Part shown: in pieces, positions 20,878 to 23,276 of the stretch
Layout of the letters: each line of letters begins with the position of its first letter
Position numbering within the stretch: the first letter of the stretch is position 1
NCBI GenBank assembly: GCA_000697475.1
Contig: JNEU01000729.1
Coordinates: forward strand, 1-23,276
From: Lichtheimia corymbifera B2541
Taxonomy: Eukaryota > Mucoromycota > Mucoromycetes > Mucorales > Lichtheimiaceae
Direction of reading: 5' to 3'
Length of the DNA stretch: 23,276 nucleotides
The notes under the pieces: model-generated
Seen by the model: only the letters and a program-made list of their open reading frames with translations
Databases searched by the model: none
What the model was told of the DNA's origin: nothing
Program-made: the position numbers and the translations under genes

Positions 20878-21183
20878 CCTCACGCTCTCCAAGCACGATG
20901 CAGCATACGCGAGTAGTTTCTGCCTCATATCTCCCTTCATTGTTGCCACTTGCTTCACGAACTGATCGTCGTCTTCAGTGATTTCACGCTCCTGATTCTA
21001 TTTGCATGAGATGTCAACAATGAGTCTGCAACAACAACAACGAATAATATGAAATAAACTTACCATGTTGATCCAAACACCAATCAACCGGTAGCAGATC
21101 CTATCCAATGGTGGCATTGGATCTATAATACCGGTCCCCAAAGACATCTCTTTGGCAAGGCTAGCCGGGAGAATGTCATGCAT

Positions 21184-22393
21184 GGTGGTGGCGGTGGGAA
21201 GCCGTTAAATCAGCACCATGGAAGTTGGTGTTCATTCCCCTTCTGCCGCCATCGGAAACTGAAAAGATTGAACGGGAGTTGCTCCATGTCAACTTCAGCA
21301 CCAGACGTAGACCATGGTACCGAAACCAACTTTTGCAGAGGCATCACGGAGAGATAGCTATATCAAAAGTAACATGGTGGCGTGTATGAGTAGTGACTCA
21401 TCAAGCGACATGATTGGGGTTTACCCTTTTATAAGAAACCAATATCACAATGAGGACGACGACAACAACAATGAGCGCAGGAAAACAAAGAAACCCTGTG
21501 AATGACCACAAGGATCAGCGCTTATTCACAGGATTGCAAGAAGTGATATACACGCAGACCTTGGACATTTGACCTTGTAAGCAACCAAAGAAGACAGACA
21601 GACGAAAGAGAGGTGTGGGATTATGATGAACGGCGACAACATCCTTTTATTGTGCATTGTGGGCGTGGGTATTTCTATCTGTTGGGGATGGTGCATTGAT
21701 AAATTGATGCCAAGAGCTGATAAAGTGATGGGGCGCCAGATTGTCTATGCATGTACATCGGCTAAATTAGGGCAGGTGATAAAAGACCTATCAAGGAAGT
21801 TAATCACTTCCTAATGCACATCCCTGTTATCATAAAGGTGACTTACCATGTTGTCAACCTACTCTTGGTGTTGGTATGCGGGTTCGGTTTAAGCAGTGAG
21901 GATGATCAGGTCACATTTGATATCAGCAATCAAGCCTCCCCTGGTATGGCGGTTTGAATCAAGGATGGTGCAAGAGACATGGTGCAAATAGTAAGCCCTC
22001 CCATGGTGGTGATTTAACGGCCTCCGGTGGCGGTGGCGGAGTTGTTGGCAGTGGGTCGTTGCATGAAAGCAACAGTGCTGTTCGCAGCACCTTCTCCAGC
22101 CCCTTGAAGCGTGCGCAGCGATTGCACTCGATACTCCTGTGCTGTCTTGCGCTATAACAAAAATCGAAAATAACCCTCAGTGTCTGAAGACATATCCAGG
22201 TGCCTTTACCCACTCTTACCAGTTGCTGCAGCTCTTCAAACATAGGTGTCCATTTGCTTGATTCATATTTGAATGGTCTTGATGAGACAAAAGAAGTCCG
22301 CTCTTTTCAGTATCCAATAGAATGACAATGCCGTGCATATCAAATCCAACACTGCCTCGTGTCAGGTGTCTTTTGTGCGTCTTGAATTTTTGA
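21184..22393. other. Region without confident gene between two pseudogenes
   Basis: It holds a minus-strand TATAAAAG at 21426-21433 that may have served the nuclease-like gene, and a 21 bp inverted repeat (21201-21221 against 22001-22021, 20/21 match). It also holds small open frames: 63 aa on plus at 21623-21814 with one hydrophobic span, and a Gly/Ser-rich plus-strand frame at 21954-22157. None has a recognisable family. The Gly/Ser-rich frame could be an isolated exon of a decayed gene. Confidence 0.4.
21623..21814 (+). CDS. Possible small membrane protein, 63 aa
   Basis: An intact frame from ATG with one hydrophobic segment (ILLLCIVGVGISICWGWCI, about residues 7-25) and a basic C-terminal half ending in KDLSRKLITS. 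There is no recognised family and no promoter evidence, and a frame of this length is expected by chance. I list it only because of its orderly N-terminal membrane span. Confidence 0.15.
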   Translation: MMNGDNILLLCIVGVGISICWGWCIDKLMPRADKVMGRQIVYACTSAKLGQVIKDLSRKLITS

Positions 22394-23276
22394 GGTCTAT
22401 GTCATGACTATGAGAGGGCTGAATAAACGCTTCTGGTGGATATGACTTTACCTTGCGTAAGGCTGGATGGGGTGCAGTGACAATCCATCATACGATGCAG
22501 TGCTGCTTGTACTTCACGTCTCCATTCATCGATTTGATCAACCACAGCCACTAACAGATTGTCATTAGCATCCTCTCCCTTTCTTCCTGCATCTTCATCA
22601 TATCTCACCTTTGTATTGATGTATTGAATTGGCATCCACCTGCTGTGCTTGTGCAATACTTGTTCTAATCACATCTTGACATTACGAGTCAGCTGAAACG
22701 AATCGCTCTCTCATGCCTCGTCTCCTTTTCGTTACCTTCAATGGATTTCCAAATGATAGTTGCTTTGAATAATAGTGAAGATGAATTGACGGCTGCTGGC
22801 ATACAAAGCTGATGTTGTCCGATTGTGAGCTAGAAGAGCAAAGGCGTCAGTCCATACATGTGCATCAAAGATAGCTCTTGCATGGTTGTTTACTTGCCTT
22901 CTCGACACCACGATCAACCAATTCCCAAAGCATAGCCTCAATATATGTCTTCTTCTCACCATTTGAAGGACCATAAAAGAACAATAAATGGAGCATCGAA
23001 CCTGTTGACATGTTGGTGTATAAGTCGTTTGTTATGAGGGTGAATGGGAGTGCGTGTGTGTTGTAATTGTACCAATCCTTTGAGCCATTCAAGAGACCCT
23101 TGTGATAAGGCAACTAATCAATCGTGGCATGTGCTGATCCAAGGGCTCAATGCTGTATGCGTGCATGCGTGTTACGCGTGTGTATGAAAAGTGAAAGGAA
23201 GAGGAGAGGGAGTTCAAGGCGGCATTGTGTGGTGCGATTTTAAGACGCGATCCGCACGTTCATTGATTTTATTGAA
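22394..23276 (-). pseudogene. RFC3: RFC3 pseudogene (direct segmental duplicate of the RFC3 5' half and promoter)
   Basis: It matches 17819-18796 in the same orientation: intron 5 and exons 1-5 in order, plus about 115 bp of upstream sequence, running off the window end. Lesions seen: the start ATG reads ATTG after a one-base insertion near 23150; exon 1 is diverged; and about 85 nt are missing from the exon 5 equivalent (around 22470), which removes the LILCCNS-to-SRC part with the arginine finger. A Walker A-like GPSNGEKKT and QADEL-like VDQIDEW are still readable, and the GC donor of intron 2 is retained (GAGAAG/GCAAGT). The duplicate ends abruptly at exon 6, so no C-terminal collar is present. 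Not expected to make a functional clamp-loader subunit. Confidence 0.88.

Larger units (their letters stand above)
19297..21183 (-). pseudogene. Disrupted PD-(D/E)XK nuclease-like family gene (Mucorales-type multigene family), 8 exons
   Basis: Exons recoverable with good splice sites: 21183-21064, 20997-20728 (interrupted), 20650-20483, 20431-20321, 20261-20145, 20075-19777, 19703-19564, 19473-19297. The diagnostic part is GGRKVDLLAL followed by VELASNEWKR, an arrangement like PD-(D/E)XK nuclease motifs (D, then E-x-K). Downstream come SKNIRINATIL, VAMDWIGSSGYSYM, GVFVAKPIQTLMIPRR and FKDTLNFLFGWK. I associate this layout with uncharacterised proteins abundant in Mucorales; that link is from memory. 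Two lesions are seen: an in-frame TAA at 19867-19865, in a Q-[stop]-SKN context where glutamine would be expected, and an rDNA fragment at about 20769-20877 in exon 2 that leaves the upstream and downstream frames offset by one. All other exons stay in frame, so inactivation looks recent. The ATG at 21183 is the first plausible start; an earlier exon is possible. Confidence 0.68.

Noticed and set aside
20707..20916. Plus-strand 69 aa frame crossing the rDNA fragment
   Set aside because: It reads through the 18S/ITS1 segment and the antisense of pseudogene exon 2; it is not a gene.

Overview
The window looks like nuclear DNA of a filamentous fungus, most likely an early-diverging Mucoromycota (Mucorales-like) species. 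The support is genes cut by many 51-84 nt spliceosomal introns, a eukaryotic 18S rRNA 3' end followed by ITS1-like sequence, an HP1 and an RFC subunit of fungal size, and a broken member of a PD-(D/E)XK-like family that I associate with Mucorales genomes. The order-level call is inference. All splice models were assembled by hand from frame continuity, splice signals and family conservation.

Region 1 (1 to about 5220) is repeat-dominated. It opens with a near-perfect inverted repeat (530 bp arms, 31 bp spacer) whose left arm abuts a third, truncated copy, so copies alternate in orientation. Short foldback (MITE-like) units sit inside it. Next comes an older inverted repeat of about 1.6 kb (about 1565-3127 against about 3525-5222) carrying diverged tandem units and an unknown coding sequence, open in the left arm and frameshifted in the right. 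From 5223 to 6947 there is intergenic DNA with promoter signals for the next gene.

Region 2 (6948-15168) holds three secretory-pathway enzyme genes: a histidine acid phosphatase (phytase/MINPP-like, single exon), a convergent GH47 class I alpha-mannosidase (8 exons) with a histidine-rich N-terminus, and, divergent from that, a GPI-specific phospholipase D-like protein (12 exons) with a zinc-dependent phospholipase domain and FG-GAP beta-propeller repeats.

Region 3 (15265-18683) is nuclear housekeeping: a small acidic unknown protein, an HP1-type chromodomain/chromoshadow protein sharing a 139 bp divergent promoter with it and carrying a coding minisatellite in its hinge, and the clamp-loader subunit RFC3 (yeast Rfc5 type).

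Region 4 (19297-23276) is decayed. A PD-(D/E)XK-like family gene is broken by an in-frame stop at a conserved position and by an antisense fragment of 18S rRNA 3' end plus ITS1. It is followed by a degenerate direct duplicate of RFC3 that has lost its start codon and the SRC arginine-finger segment. At least two, probably three, introns in the functional genes use GC-AG splice sites, and one is conserved between RFC3 and its pseudogene.
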